Origin: Phytophthora colocasiae
Taxonomy: Eukaryota; Oomycota; Peronosporomycetes; Peronosporales; Peronosporaceae
NCBI GenBank assembly: GCA_018806915.1
Contig: JAGKQI010000052.1
Span: 1,054,001-1,118,000 of the forward strand
Direction: 5' to 3'
DNA length: 64,000 nt
Part shown: piece by piece, positions 27,887 through 37,108 of the stretch
Position numbering within the stretch: position 1 is the first letter of the stretch
How the letters are laid out: the number at the start of each line of letters is the position of its first letter
Notes under the pieces: generated by a model
Databases searched by the model: none
What the model saw: only the letters and a program-made list of their open reading frames with translations
What the model was told of the DNA's origin: nothing
Made by a program: the position numbers and the translations under genes

Positions 27887-28690
27887 ATGAGACGAAGTGG
27901 GGCGACATCATCTTGGACACCCAAAACTCCCAGTCGGTTTAAACCTTCAGGTCGGTTCCGTCGGAATGTTCAGTCCAAAACGGTCGATCAGTCCGGCGGG
28001 AGCTTTGTGTCCACGAAAATTCAGTACAACAGAAGATCTCCTTTCTCAGCAAACTCCAACTCCGTTCTTCAACTGGCGGAGGTCGCTTCCTTTCTGCGCC
28101 CCGTCCCAAGTTACCCAACCAAGACTCAAATAAAATCCAAACGGCAGTTCGCCAATCATAACCCGATTTCCAAGCTCTTGAACGCATCGATGGCGACCCC
28201 AAGCAGCGCCTCGGCGTCCGACGCACCTGCGACAGGCGCCTCGCCTTCACGCGCATCTTCCGATGCTCCTGCGGCGACTGGCGCCGCCGACGACGGTGGT
28301 GGTGGTGGCACGGAGGTGTCTGCCGGAGCGGCTCCCGGCGGTTCCACGGCTGAGGATGACTTCAGGGAGGAGGACGACGACAGCGGCCACGTGTCGGAGA
28401 CTCCTGCACCTCCTTTCCCAGACACGGCGAAGGTACCTGGCTCGCTCGTGACCATCAGAGAGGCCTCCAGCGTCGGATTGTTCAGGCGCAAGGCTGTGTC
28501 CACTCTCACGTTGGGGACCGGTCATTACACTTTGGAGGACATGAATTCCGACGAGCGCGTCCGTATCGCTGGAGTCCCATTGGCATCTGAATGCCTTCGT
28601 AGCCTTGCATATTTCATACGTAGTGACCACACAATAATCCATCCAGAATACACTCACCTTCATTTCCATCACTGTTCCATCTCGTTATAG
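27887..28690 (+). CDS. Antisense ORF between pol and 3' LTR of the gypsy element
   Basis: A 267-aa ORF on the strand opposite to gag-pol, in the ~1-kb gap between the chromodomain and 3' LTR. The N-terminal third is basic. A Ser/Ala/Pro/Gly-rich acidic middle follows (SASASDAPATGASPSRAS and DDGGGGG), then a more ordered stretch (ASSVGLFRRKAVSTLTLGTG, YTLEDMNSDERVRIAGVPLA). An internal ATG at 28190 is an alternative start. No known domain was recognised. The final ~18 residues look non-coding, so the true end may be at an intron or frameshift near 28620. Plant Tat-lineage gypsy elements also carry antisense ORFs here. Expression is unproven. Confidence 0.45.
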   Translation: MRRSGATSSWTPKTPSRFKPSGRFRRNVQSKTVDQSGGSFVSTKIQYNRRSPFSANSNSVLQLAEVASFLRPVPSYPTKTQIKSKRQFANHNPISKLLNASMATPSSASASDAPATGASPSRASSDAPAATGAADDGGGGGTEVSAGAAPGGSTAEDDFREEDDDSGHVSETPAPPFPDTAKVPGSLVTIREASSVGLFRRKAVSTLTLGTGHYTLEDMNSDERVRIAGVPLASECLRSLAYFIRSDHTIIHPEYTHLHFHHCSISL

Positions 28691-28858
28691 CTCGCCATCT
28701 CGTCTCCAATTTTCACCATTCGAAAACTCCAATCTCTAACATGTCCACAGTCACTCGAACACTCCAAAAGGTACAATCAAAATCAAATCAATGTCCGTCG
28801 TAACAGTTCCAATAGTCACTACCCGGACGTCCAACATGCCATAAGACTTGTTGGACGT

Positions 28859-29899
28859 CTAAGCCCGGGGATGATCGTCCCCTGCTTGCATCGCTTGGAA
28901 TCTCGCCCGCGCTCTTGCCCCTTGATTGAACTCATAGAGCAGGGCACCGCAGCTGAGTTGCGACACAGGTAGCCATTCTGGTTCGTCGTAACCTTTCCAC
29001 TTGACCTGATACTCTCTGACTCTTTTGGAAGTTCGGGTCCGCTTGGACCATCGGAGATCCAAGCTCTTTTCGACCTCATACTCGTTGTTTCCGACATCCG
29101 GTTCCCAACTGTCTTCGGGAAGCAAGGCTGCGTCGAAATCATCGTCATCGTCCGGTTGGACTTCCATGGTTGGACGTTTCGGAAAGATGGCTCGTGGTTT
29201 CAGGTGACTGATGTGGACCCAAGGGTTGACACGGTAACCCGTGTCCTCGACCTTGAGCTTCACTCGGAAGTCATCGTGCACCTCTTCAATCCGGAAAGGT
29301 CCATGCCATATGTGAGCCAAGTTTCGGCTAAGTCCCGTTTGAACCTTCGGAATGTACAGCCAGACTGAATCTCCCTTTTCGAATCCGGACTTCAACCGGT
29401 CGGACAGTTCCTTCCAGTTTTGCGTTTGGACCTCCGACCGGCGCCTCTTGGCCTTCTTTTGGAGATCTTCAGCGAACGCAACAGCGTAACTGTAGTCACG
29501 TTGCACACTACGTCTCCACTCATAGGCTGTGCGCTCCGGGAGGCTATTGGCCTTTGGACCCAACATTGCCGAAATCGTACTCCGGGCGTCCCAGCCGTGC
29601 ACCAGGTAAAAGGGAGTCTCCAACCGGGTGGCATCGAACGAGGTGTTCAAAGCGAACATCAACCGTTCAACATGGTCGTCCCAGTCGGACTGATCCGCTT
29701 CCATGATATAACCTCGGATACTTCGGACGACCGTTTGGACTGACCGTTCTTGTTGACCGTTCGCCTGAGGGCGATATCCCAAAGTAGCCCGTTGGAGACT
29801 TCCAAGTAGATTTCGTAAACATCCGAACACCGCACTCATGAACCTTGGATCTTGGTCATGTCGGATCATCGAACTGGCACCAAACTTTTGGAAGACCAC
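28859..29899 (-). CDS. Gypsy integrase C-terminal part with chromodomain
   Basis: The frame is shared with 29924-30586; one TAA at 29924-29926 separates them. It encodes the second half of the integrase core (IRHDQDPRFMSAVF, then GYRPQANGQQERSVQTV with the catalytic Glu), the SH3-like domain (GDSVWLYIPKV, WHGPFRI, HISHLKPR), an acidic linker, and a chromodomain-like end (YEVEKSLDLRWSK, YQVKWKGYDEPEWLPVSQL). The chromodomain probably targets integration to particular chromatin. It is usable only if the stop is bypassed or is a sequence error. Confidence 0.87.
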   Translation of the reverse strand: MVFQKFGASSMIRHDQDPRFMSAVFGCLRNLLGSLQRATLGYRPQANGQQERSVQTVVRSIRGYIMEADQSDWDDHVERLMFALNTSFDATRLETPFYLVHGWDARSTISAMLGPKANSLPERTAYEWRRSVQRDYSYAVAFAEDLQKKAKRRRSEVQTQNWKELSDRLKSGFEKGDSVWLYIPKVQTGLSRNLAHIWHGPFRIEEVHDDFRVKLKVEDTGYRVNPWVHISHLKPRAIFPKRPTMEVQPDDDDDFDAALLPEDSWEPDVGNNEYEVEKSLDLRWSKRTRTSKRVREYQVKWKGYDEPEWLPVSQLSCGALLYEFNQGARARARFQAMQAGDDHPRA

Positions 29900-29923
29900 T
29901 TGCTCGTAAACTTCAGCAACATC

Positions 29924-30586
29924 TTAAGCAGTCGTTGAACTCATTGGTTTGCACATGACATATCCGGAGAACATATCTTGGAACAATAATAAGAACGTAT
30001 TCCCACGAGCCGACTTCGGAAGATGAGTGACGAAATCCATCGACACCACTTGGAATGGATATGCCGGTTCGATGTTTCCAGGCGACGGTCCTCCATTTGG
30101 AGGTCGTCCCTTTCCACTGGCACAATCCACACACTCCTTCACATGCCGTTCAACATCCGCATACATTCCAGGCCAGTAGAACTCCAAGAGTAACTTTTCG
30201 TGAGTCCGACGGATACCTTGGTGACCACCTTGGAAATCCTCATGGGCATAATGTAGCATATCCGACCGGAGTGACTCCGGAACAACCAACCTCAAATCAC
30301 CCAAAAAATCGCGTGGACGCTTCTGGGTGACAGTAGTCATCCGGTACAGCACATCTCGACTGTCCAACGTGAACAGGTCTGCGACCTTGGCAACCTTTCG
30401 GAGTCTCCGGGGGGAGAACCGTTGGAACTCTCCTTTCAGAAATGACTTCAGCTCAGACAAGTACTCGTCAGCGTCTTGGTGGACCTTGATCCTCCGCCAT
30501 CGCTCTGCCTGGAACTCCAGTGGTCCCATTGGAGGTCCATCTGGACGTCCAACCGGTTCATCATCATTCTGAGCTATCGCAGCCAT
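29924..30586 (-). CDS. Gypsy integrase N-terminal part
   Basis: A 220-aa stretch with the HHCC zinc module (HYAHEDFQGGHQGIRRT, CVDCASGKG) and the first catalytic Asp (VVSMDFVTHLP). It ends at an in-frame stop (TAA at 29924-29926) that cuts the catalytic core before its second Asp; the same frame continues afterwards. The start is likely part of the upstream polyprotein rather than an independent ATG. Confidence 0.85.
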   Translation of the reverse strand: MAAIAQNDDEPVGRPDGPPMGPLEFQAERWRRIKVHQDADEYLSELKSFLKGEFQRFSPRRLRKVAKVADLFTLDSRDVLYRMTTVTQKRPRDFLGDLRLVVPESLRSDMLHYAHEDFQGGHQGIRRTHEKLLLEFYWPGMYADVERHVKECVDCASGKGRPPNGGPSPGNIEPAYPFQVVSMDFVTHLPKSARGNTFLLLFQDMFSGYVMCKPMSSTTA

Positions 30587-30603
30587 GACTCGAGCGGCGA
30601 ACG

Positions 30604-33600
30604 TCAGGGTGATCCAGTGAGATTTTCTCCAACCGGAGGATTGTCATCTGAACTTCCACCAACTTGGATGTCGTCCGCTGGCCCCTGGGCACTCATGCGC
30701 ACAGAACTTGAAGGCTGATCATCTGGCAGTTCATCTTTCAGAGTATGACCATCCGGAATTTCAACTGGTCCGTTGTCTTTTGGAGTGATCTTGACTTCCG
30801 GAACCTCAGGCTGCATCAACGTTTCCGGAATCTTGGATACGTACTCCAAATGACGTAGGTCACTTTCATCCTCGACATCCCATGACGCTCCCAAGAGTAA
30901 AGTCTTAGAAGTGAGATAGTCGGCGGCCTGGTTGTAGTCTCGCTTGAGATGCACCAGTCGGACCCTCTGGAACTTTGCCTTCAAAACCTCCGCCTCCGCA
31001 AGGTGTTTTTGGAGGTGCGGTTGATTGCAGTTGATCAGACCCTGAACTTGTTGAATCACGATCCGAGAATCTCCAACGATAACTAACTCTTGGACCTTCC
31101 GATCGGACGCCATCAGCATACCTTTCAGAAGGCCGTGGTACTCGGCATCGTTCACGGTGACATCTTCCAAGATGAAACCTCGAGCCTCGAGGATAGTCCA
31201 ACCGGGTAACTTCCAAAGGATGCATCCACAACTGCCCTTCCGGTTGGAGGTCTTGGCAGCTCCGTCGAAACTCAGAACGACGCCTTCGTAGTCGGACTCC
31301 AACATCTCGATACTCATCACTGGTGGTTTCCGGATGCGTCCCTTCAGTGGAATCAACGATTCCGAAATTTCGTCCAAGTGTTCACGAGGAGTGATTCCGG
31401 CGCCCATAATGGCCGCTAAACCATCTTCATCCCGTTGGACCTTCCGAATGTCCAAATTCCAGTGGGACAGTGTGAGTCCCCAGGGTACACACCGTCCATC
31501 CGCCGACTTGGAATTGATAACCCACTTCAAGACGGAGTACCGTGTGTACACGATCAACTTGGACTGTTCAACCAGCGTCCGGAAAACTTGGAGTACTCTC
31601 AGTATTGCGATGACCTCATTTTCCGCAATGTGATATCGCAGTTCAGAGTCGTTCAGAACGCGACCGGTATATCTGACCGGATGGATTACACCATCATACG
31701 CCTGGCCCAAGACAGCGCAAGCCGCCCAAGCATTTGCATGCGGGATGATCACGAACGGTCGAGTCCGGTCGGGGTGTCGAAGCAGTGGAGTCGAAACGAT
31801 CTTGTGCTTCAGAAGTCCGAACGCTTCCTTGACCTGATCCAAGTTCAGGCCGGACTTGATCTGCTCATCAGTTAACTCATACAACACTGCGGCGACCACC
31901 GGAAAATCTTCGATGAACTTGTGGTAATAGTTCAAACTTCCGAGGAACGATTGGACCCCTTTCAGAGTGTTCGGAAATGGTAGGTCCAAAACGCCCTTCG
32001 CGATTTTTGGAGTCGCTCTGATACCCTCCGCACTGATCTCGTGGGACAAGTACGGGATGGTCAGTTTTCCAAACTCGCTCTTCGGAAGGCTCACCGAGAT
32101 GTTCCAATATCGGAGTCGAAACAGAAGTGCGTTCAAGTCTTCGCATAGCTGGTCCCATGTTGGAGCACCATGAGCAATGTCGTCGATATACGAACTTCGA
32201 CCTAACACCGGGCTCATCTGTGACGGAGCAGGGATGTTCCGTTGGAAGACTGTCATGGTGTCCGACAGGTTCGGCACTTGAACCCCAACGGGTTCATCGT
32301 CCAAACGTGAATGCTCCGGTCGGTCCAATCCCAGAAATTCCATAACCTCCGGTTGAACTTCAGCTTCTTCCTCTGGCGGGAGTCGGACAAAACCCCACAG
32401 ACAATTGTTGATAACCGCCTGGTAGACTAGTGGAGCATTCTTCAGTCCAAATGGCATTCTCACCCATTGGAAGTGTCCAAACGGACATACGAAAGCCGAT
32501 ATCAGTTTCGCCCTCTCGGACATCCGGATGGCCCAGAATCCACTGGCCATGTCAAGACTCATAAACCACATCGCACTTTCGAATCCAATCAGCAAATCGT
32601 CGATCAGAGGTAGCGGGTAGTTCGACAGTAAAATGAACCCATTCACGACCCGGTAGTCAATGCACATCCGGATGTCGATCCCATTCTTCTTCAGAACAAT
32701 GACGATTGGAGAGGCCCATGGGCTTTCGGAATGTTCAATCAGACCTGTCTCCAGAAGCTTCTTGAGCAACTCGTACACCTTGATCGCCAAGTGAGGAGCT
32801 ATCGATCGGGGTCGTTGAGCGACAGGTTTTGCCGACCCGACGTCCAAGTCGCATATCACACCTCTGGCCGGAGCAGGAGCCGCATTACCGTCTCCCAAGA
32901 AAATACTCCGATGGCGCTTCAGAATGTCCCGAAGTTTACGTTCCTTTTCTGGAGTAGTTTTTCCCGGTTCACCTACATCGGCCGATTCGATATCACACTT
33001 TGGAGTCAGCTCATGTATTTCCGGAAGCATAACCAGCTGCTCACGCAACTGGGACAACATGTCGCTTCCCTCATGTAAATATACAGCTGGCTCCAAGTTC
33101 AACTCTTCGGCATTCACGTGCAGGCATCGGACGAACTTGGTCTCTAGCTTCCGGATGGCTCGATTTACCACGTCCAACTTGGACTCAGCCTCCGACTGGA
33201 CATCTTCAGATTCGAGTTCTTCAACCAACGTTTCTTCCGGAAAGCATTCTCCGTCAGCATCACTAATCGCGTCGAAAAATTCATCATCATCTAAATCTCC
33301 AGTTGGATCACCACCTGATCTTCCCAAAATCGTCAATTTTGTCGATCGTTCCACGGGTACACCTTTATCATCCATGCTAATCACATCGAAAAAATCTTCA
33401 TCATCCGAACTTCCAACAGGCTCATCGTTGGTAGGACAATCATTACTGCCTCCATCAGACACTTCATCGGGGGTGACTCCAGCATCTTCTGGCTGTTCGG
33501 TAACAGAATCTGCAACTTCTGGATGTAACACCTTCTGAACTTCCGACGGTGGAATCTGCAGTTGGACCATATGAACCCTGGTACTCCCACGCGGCGACCG

Positions 33601-34194
33601 TGTCAACAACTTCTTCGGCCATGGGTATTTCGGTCTTTGGACCGACGGCGGCGCAGACTCGGACATCATTTGGAGGTACTTCTCCTGTCGGAGCTGCTCC
33701 TGTCTGGAATTCGTATTCTCGTAAATGAGCACTTCCCACTCACGGTACCTCCGAAGTCCGGGCCGAACAAATCTTCCGAACGGGTAACACCCACACTCTA
33801 CAATCTGAGCCACAGTAGTATTCGTCCCAAGCCAGACATCCTTCTCCGAGATATTCACCACTCGGACTGCAACCGCCCAGGACTTCGCTCCATAGATGAG
33901 TTGAGTCACCCAACGGTCACCACGACCAGCCCACACAACTTCGCGCTGTGGGTTACTCTGACCGTAGTTTATCCGAATGACAGTCTGCTCACCCGGTTGG
34001 AGGCATATCGTCCCTGACGGTCGAACGTCCAACCGTAGTCCTTTCCTTTGCTGGTCGAATGTCCGACCAGACAACATCACGTTTTCTTCATCCGGCAACT
34101 GAACCAATCCTTCTCGAACGCACAGTCGTACTCCAGCTGAGTACATGAAGTCAATTCCAAGTAACACGTCAACACCTTCACCGATGTTCGCCAT
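30604..34194 (-). CDS. Gypsy pol: RT, degenerate RNase H, archaeal-type RNase H
   Basis: A 1196-aa frame. The first ~90 aa continue the protease (VDVLLGIDFMY). After an acidic linker the RT spans about 445-720 (DIRMCIDYRVVN, SLDMASGFWAI, MPFGLKNAPLVYQ, catalytic YIDDI at 669-673), with an unusual ~60-aa insertion (about 604-665) before YIDDI. The usual RNase H position (about 800-930) has lost catalytic residues: PHAN where DAS is expected (His819) and TRYS where TDH is expected. A second, complete RNase H lies at about 972-1100 (Asp977 in LSFDGAAK, Glu1018 in DAEYHGLL, Asp1042 in VGDSRIVI, Asp1092 in NQAADYL). It probably performs RNA removal during reverse transcription. Confidence 0.9.
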   Translation of the reverse strand: MANIGEGVDVLLGIDFMYSAGVRLCVREGLVQLPDEENVMLSGRTFDQQRKGLRLDVRPSGTICLQPGEQTVIRINYGQSNPQREVVWAGRGDRWVTQLIYGAKSWAVAVRVVNISEKDVWLGTNTTVAQIVECGCYPFGRFVRPGLRRYREWEVLIYENTNSRQEQLRQEKYLQMMSESAPPSVQRPKYPWPKKLLTRSPRGSTRVHMVQLQIPPSEVQKVLHPEVADSVTEQPEDAGVTPDEVSDGGSNDCPTNDEPVGSSDDEDFFDVISMDDKGVPVERSTKLTILGRSGGDPTGDLDDDEFFDAISDADGECFPEETLVEELESEDVQSEAESKLDVVNRAIRKLETKFVRCLHVNAEELNLEPAVYLHEGSDMLSQLREQLVMLPEIHELTPKCDIESADVGEPGKTTPEKERKLRDILKRHRSIFLGDGNAAPAPARGVICDLDVGSAKPVAQRPRSIAPHLAIKVYELLKKLLETGLIEHSESPWASPIVIVLKKNGIDIRMCIDYRVVNGFILLSNYPLPLIDDLLIGFESAMWFMSLDMASGFWAIRMSERAKLISAFVCPFGHFQWVRMPFGLKNAPLVYQAVINNCLWGFVRLPPEEEAEVQPEVMEFLGLDRPEHSRLDDEPVGVQVPNLSDTMTVFQRNIPAPSQMSPVLGRSSYIDDIAHGAPTWDQLCEDLNALLFRLRYWNISVSLPKSEFGKLTIPYLSHEISAEGIRATPKIAKGVLDLPFPNTLKGVQSFLGSLNYYHKFIEDFPVVAAVLYELTDEQIKSGLNLDQVKEAFGLLKHKIVSTPLLRHPDRTRPFVIIPHANAWAACAVLGQAYDGVIHPVRYTGRVLNDSELRYHIAENEVIAILRVLQVFRTLVEQSKLIVYTRYSVLKWVINSKSADGRCVPWGLTLSHWNLDIRKVQRDEDGLAAIMGAGITPREHLDEISESLIPLKGRIRKPPVMSIEMLESDYEGVVLSFDGAAKTSNRKGSCGCILWKLPGWTILEARGFILEDVTVNDAEYHGLLKGMLMASDRKVQELVIVGDSRIVIQQVQGLINCNQPHLQKHLAEAEVLKAKFQRVRLVHLKRDYNQAADYLTSKTLLLGASWDVEDESDLRHLEYVSKIPETLMQPEVPEVKITPKDNGPVEIPDGHTLKDELPDDQPSSSVRMSAQGPADDIQVGGSSDDNPPVGENLTGSP

Positions 34195-34847
34195 AATTCC
34201 AGAACGTAAACCACGTTCAGTCCAAGGGTGATCTTCACTTCGGTCCGGGCGGTAATTACGGTTGGAACTCCACCCAATCCGGACACCCGGAGCTGCTTCT
34301 CAAAGTTCAATTTGAGCTTGAGCCTACGCGCAAGGTCTAAGCTCAACATGCTCACAGAAGCTCCGGAGTCCAAAAGGATGTCGGTCCGACAGTTGTTCAC
34401 TGCACCATGCACCATCGCAACTCTCTTTGAACTGTCCGAACGGTGTTCTTCCCACCATCCGTAACCTTCTCTCGGTTTCAGTCTGAACTCCAACGGGGTG
34501 TCATCCAGATTGTCTGGATTCCAATCGTCTGAAAGTTCATCTCCGACCGGATCGCCAAAGTCACTACCAACCGGAGTACGAGAGTCGTCATCGATAATGG
34601 TCGTCATGCATTGATGGTTAACCTGTCGCTTCAACTCTGGTCCAACATACGCTAACACACACAATTCAGGGGGTTTCTTCAGCCCGGCGCGTTCTGGATC
34701 CCCATCCAGCGGGCTTATTGGTTTGACGGCTGTTCCCCTGAATTGTCCTCCGGATCCAAAAGTTGGTTCCGGATGGCAGTCGGTATGTCTAGCGCACCTT
34801 GTCGGATCAGGTTCTTGATATCTTGGAACGCCTTGAACTCTCCACAC
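34077..34847 (-). CDS. Gypsy aspartic protease region
   Basis: Contains a retropepsin-like active site, DILLDSGASVSMLS, preceded by REGYGWWEEHRS and followed by LRVSGLGGVPT. The end of the domain (VDVLLGIDFMYSAG) is in the frame of 34194, so a one-base shift near 34150-34190 splits protease from RT in this copy. It cleaves Gag-Pol in related elements. Confidence 0.82.
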   Translation of the reverse strand: MWRVQGVPRYQEPDPTRCARHTDCHPEPTFGSGGQFRGTAVKPISPLDGDPERAGLKKPPELCVLAYVGPELKRQVNHQCMTTIIDDDSRTPVGSDFGDPVGDELSDDWNPDNLDDTPLEFRLKPREGYGWWEEHRSDSSKRVAMVHGAVNNCRTDILLDSGASVSMLSLDLARRLKLKLNFEKQLRVSGLGGVPTVITARTEVKITLGLNVVYVLELWRTSVKVLTCYLELTSCTQLEYDCAFEKDWFSCRMKKT

Positions 34848-37108
34848 GGTCCTTCATGATACTTATTGCAGAATTCACACTGTCGAGTCCGGCAGAAGCG
34901 GGGCGGATGTCCCTTTCGATGGCATCTTTCACATTCAATGTCCGCCCAGCAATCTTCCTTGACATGTCCAAAGCCCCGGCAATTCTCGCAATATCTCGCG
35001 GAGTAACTCGGATTCCGGAATCCTTGTCGCTTGGAGTCCTGATGGCCTTGACGTCCGGAATCCGTAAGGTCATTCGGACTTCGAGACTTCCATCCACCTT
35101 CCTGAAGGATCTTGAACACTGCGTCCGAAAGATCATCCATAGTTGGAAAAGTGACGTTTGAACTCTCGGAGTTCGGAGTGTCCGAAGTCGCATTCGCTTC
35201 CGGAGTGGTTGTGGCTTCATCTTCTTGGAACGTCACATGACGGTCATCATCGTCCGAAGTATCGTCACTCCGAGTGAGATATGCCCGTCCGGACCGCTTC
35301 AACCGGAGTTTGTCACGGGACACATTGTCCGCCCGGAAGTCCCGTTTTGGAGGAGGGGTATCGTAGTCGTCATCCAAATTCAAGTCTTCGTGCTGTTTCA
35401 AGACGTACTCGACGTCCTTCAGACTTCGGAGACGCTGACCTTGGAGTGTCGTCCAGAGGCGGGAGTCTAAAAGCTTCTTCATGAACACCTTCAGATGGTC
35501 TTCGCGGCGCTTACTCGATCCATCGGTTTCAATTCCCGCTCGGTCCGCCACCTTGTTCAACCGGTAGTAGAACTCCAACGGGGTTTCCGACTTCTTTTGG
35601 ATCATCGTGTAATAGCGTTCCGCATCCGAAGTCTTCGCCTTGCAATATCGCTCTCGGAATGCCTTCAAGAAGGGCTTCCACTTCCGACGCACTTTGGAGT
35701 CCAAATTCGCACGCCAATTCCGGACAGCCGGGGACATCTTCAACTTCATTTCGTAGATCTTGACATTGTCCGCCCAGCCGCCTTGAACCGCCATACTTTG
35801 AAATCGCTCTAACCAGCGCATCCGGTTGGACAACGCGGCCTTCTCGTCGAAGTCTTCCAACGTGCTTGCGTTTACGAAAGGCTTGAACAGGTACGTAGTC
35901 GTCCCATTCGGACCAGTCGTTGTCGTGAGTCCTGGAGTTGCGTCTTCAAACGAGCTGCTATCGGAGCTTCCAGAGTCAGAATCACTGCTCGAACTCGAAC
36001 TCGAACCGGAAGAACTTGGATCATCGTCGGAGTATCTCTTCCTCCGGGTGGAGGACGGCTTCCTCAACGACTTGTCCTTCCTCGACGAGGTCTTCTTCGG
36101 TACATCTGAACGTCTCGAGGAGCTCCGTCCGGGCGTGTCCTTCGACCCCTTCCGGACATCACGCGAGCCCCGATCGGACATACTTCTTCGTCCAGCGTCT
36201 GCATCTTTCCTCGCCACCAGAGCCTGCTGCGTCGGCGCCTTCGCCTCGTGAGTCTTGGGCGCTTTCGTCTCCCGTGTGACAACTTGGAGGGCGGCCGCAA
36301 GTTGAGCGGCCAGCAATCCATCCGGAACCAAAACATCTGTTTTCTGGGAACCGGCTGAAGATGCTCCCTGGGATGCACCGCTGGATACTGGGTGCAAAGA
36401 CGTTGGACCAGACGGCTGACGATCTTGAATATCCGGAGTGCATCCGGACGCCTTTGGCTTCACAAATTCCTTGGCTGTCGTTGCCCGAAGATCTCGGACT
36501 TGCGTAGCTAGGAACTTCTGGACAGCCAAAGATGCCTCGCGCTCCTTCTTCCGGGTAGCTTCCGATTCTTCCAGTTCTCGCTGTAGTCTGCGGAGCTCCT
36601 TCGACGGCTTGGACTTGGACTTGACGTCCCGAGTGGTGTCCCTCTGGTCCTGTTCGAGTTCCAACGAGGGGCCATCTGGACGTCCAAAATCCGCTTGGAC
36701 TTCCGGACGCGCAGTGAACACTTGGGTCGGCTCCTGCTTCGGGAACAGCTTCTCGAACTTGGAGTCCAACAGTCGGTCCAGCTTGCTGTCCAGGTCTCCA
36801 GACATCTTCTCGAGTGCAGAACCTTGCTGGTCCTCCATCCGCGCCATGACCTTCTGAAGCTGGTACATGGTGTTCAACGCGACCTGGGTAGATCCGGAAC
36901 TTGCAGACTTGGAGGACCGCTCCGACCGCACTGATCCAGTTGGAGTCTCATGGCGCCGTTCGGACTTTCGACTTCCACGTTCTTTGGATTTCGAAGACTT
37001 GTTCTGCGCGGGCCGCTTCACGTCGCCTCGAGTGCTTCTTCTTTGGCTTCTCCGGTTTAGACTCTTCCAGATCGACATCATCTTGTTGGACAACACTTGA
37101 GCGTCCAC
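34715..37108 (-). CDS. Gypsy gag, nucleocapsid-bearing ORF
   Basis: A 797-aa ORF. The N-terminal half is Ser/Lys/Arg-rich with a predicted coiled coil (ELRRLQRELEESEATRKK) and a Ser/Asp tract. A capsid-like stretch follows (MRWLERFQSMAVQGGWADNV to FYYRLNKVADRAGIETDG). Near the C terminus are three Cys-rich knuckles: CENCRGFGHVKEDC, CERCHRKGHPPRFC and CEFCNKYHEGPC. It overlaps the preceding ORF by about 160 bases in another frame, so expression by frameshift, or a single original gag broken by an indel in the lysine-rich region, are both possible. Confidence 0.82.
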   Translation of the reverse strand: MDAQVLSNKMMSIWKSLNRRSQRRSTRGDVKRPAQNKSSKSKERGSRKSERRHETPTGSVRSERSSKSASSGSTQVALNTMYQLQKVMARMEDQQGSALEKMSGDLDSKLDRLLDSKFEKLFPKQEPTQVFTARPEVQADFGRPDGPSLELEQDQRDTTRDVKSKSKPSKELRRLQRELEESEATRKKEREASLAVQKFLATQVRDLRATTAKEFVKPKASGCTPDIQDRQPSGPTSLHPVSSGASQGASSAGSQKTDVLVPDGLLAAQLAAALQVVTRETKAPKTHEAKAPTQQALVARKDADAGRRSMSDRGSRDVRKGSKDTPGRSSSRRSDVPKKTSSRKDKSLRKPSSTRRKRYSDDDPSSSGSSSSSSSDSDSGSSDSSSFEDATPGLTTTTGPNGTTTYLFKPFVNASTLEDFDEKAALSNRMRWLERFQSMAVQGGWADNVKIYEMKLKMSPAVRNWRANLDSKVRRKWKPFLKAFRERYCKAKTSDAERYYTMIQKKSETPLEFYYRLNKVADRAGIETDGSSKRREDHLKVFMKKLLDSRLWTTLQGQRLRSLKDVEYVLKQHEDLNLDDDYDTPPPKRDFRADNVSRDKLRLKRSGRAYLTRSDDTSDDDDRHVTFQEDEATTTPEANATSDTPNSESSNVTFPTMDDLSDAVFKILQEGGWKSRSPNDLTDSGRQGHQDSKRQGFRNPSYSARYCENCRGFGHVKEDCWADIECERCHRKGHPPRFCRTRQCEFCNKYHEGPCGEFKAFQDIKNLIRQGALDIPTAIRNQLLDPEDNSGEQPSNQ

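Noticed and set aside
28156..28509. Minus-strand ORF opposite the antisense ORF
   Set aside because: It overlaps the longer + frame, is low complexity, and is most likely a shadow of the GC-rich stretch. The + frame has the better start and composition, although neither is proven.
33562..34017. Plus-strand ORFs across the large gypsy pol and gag (including 32924-33538 and 35826-36251)
   Set aside because: Antisense shadows of long coding frames in GC-rich third positions; no domains.
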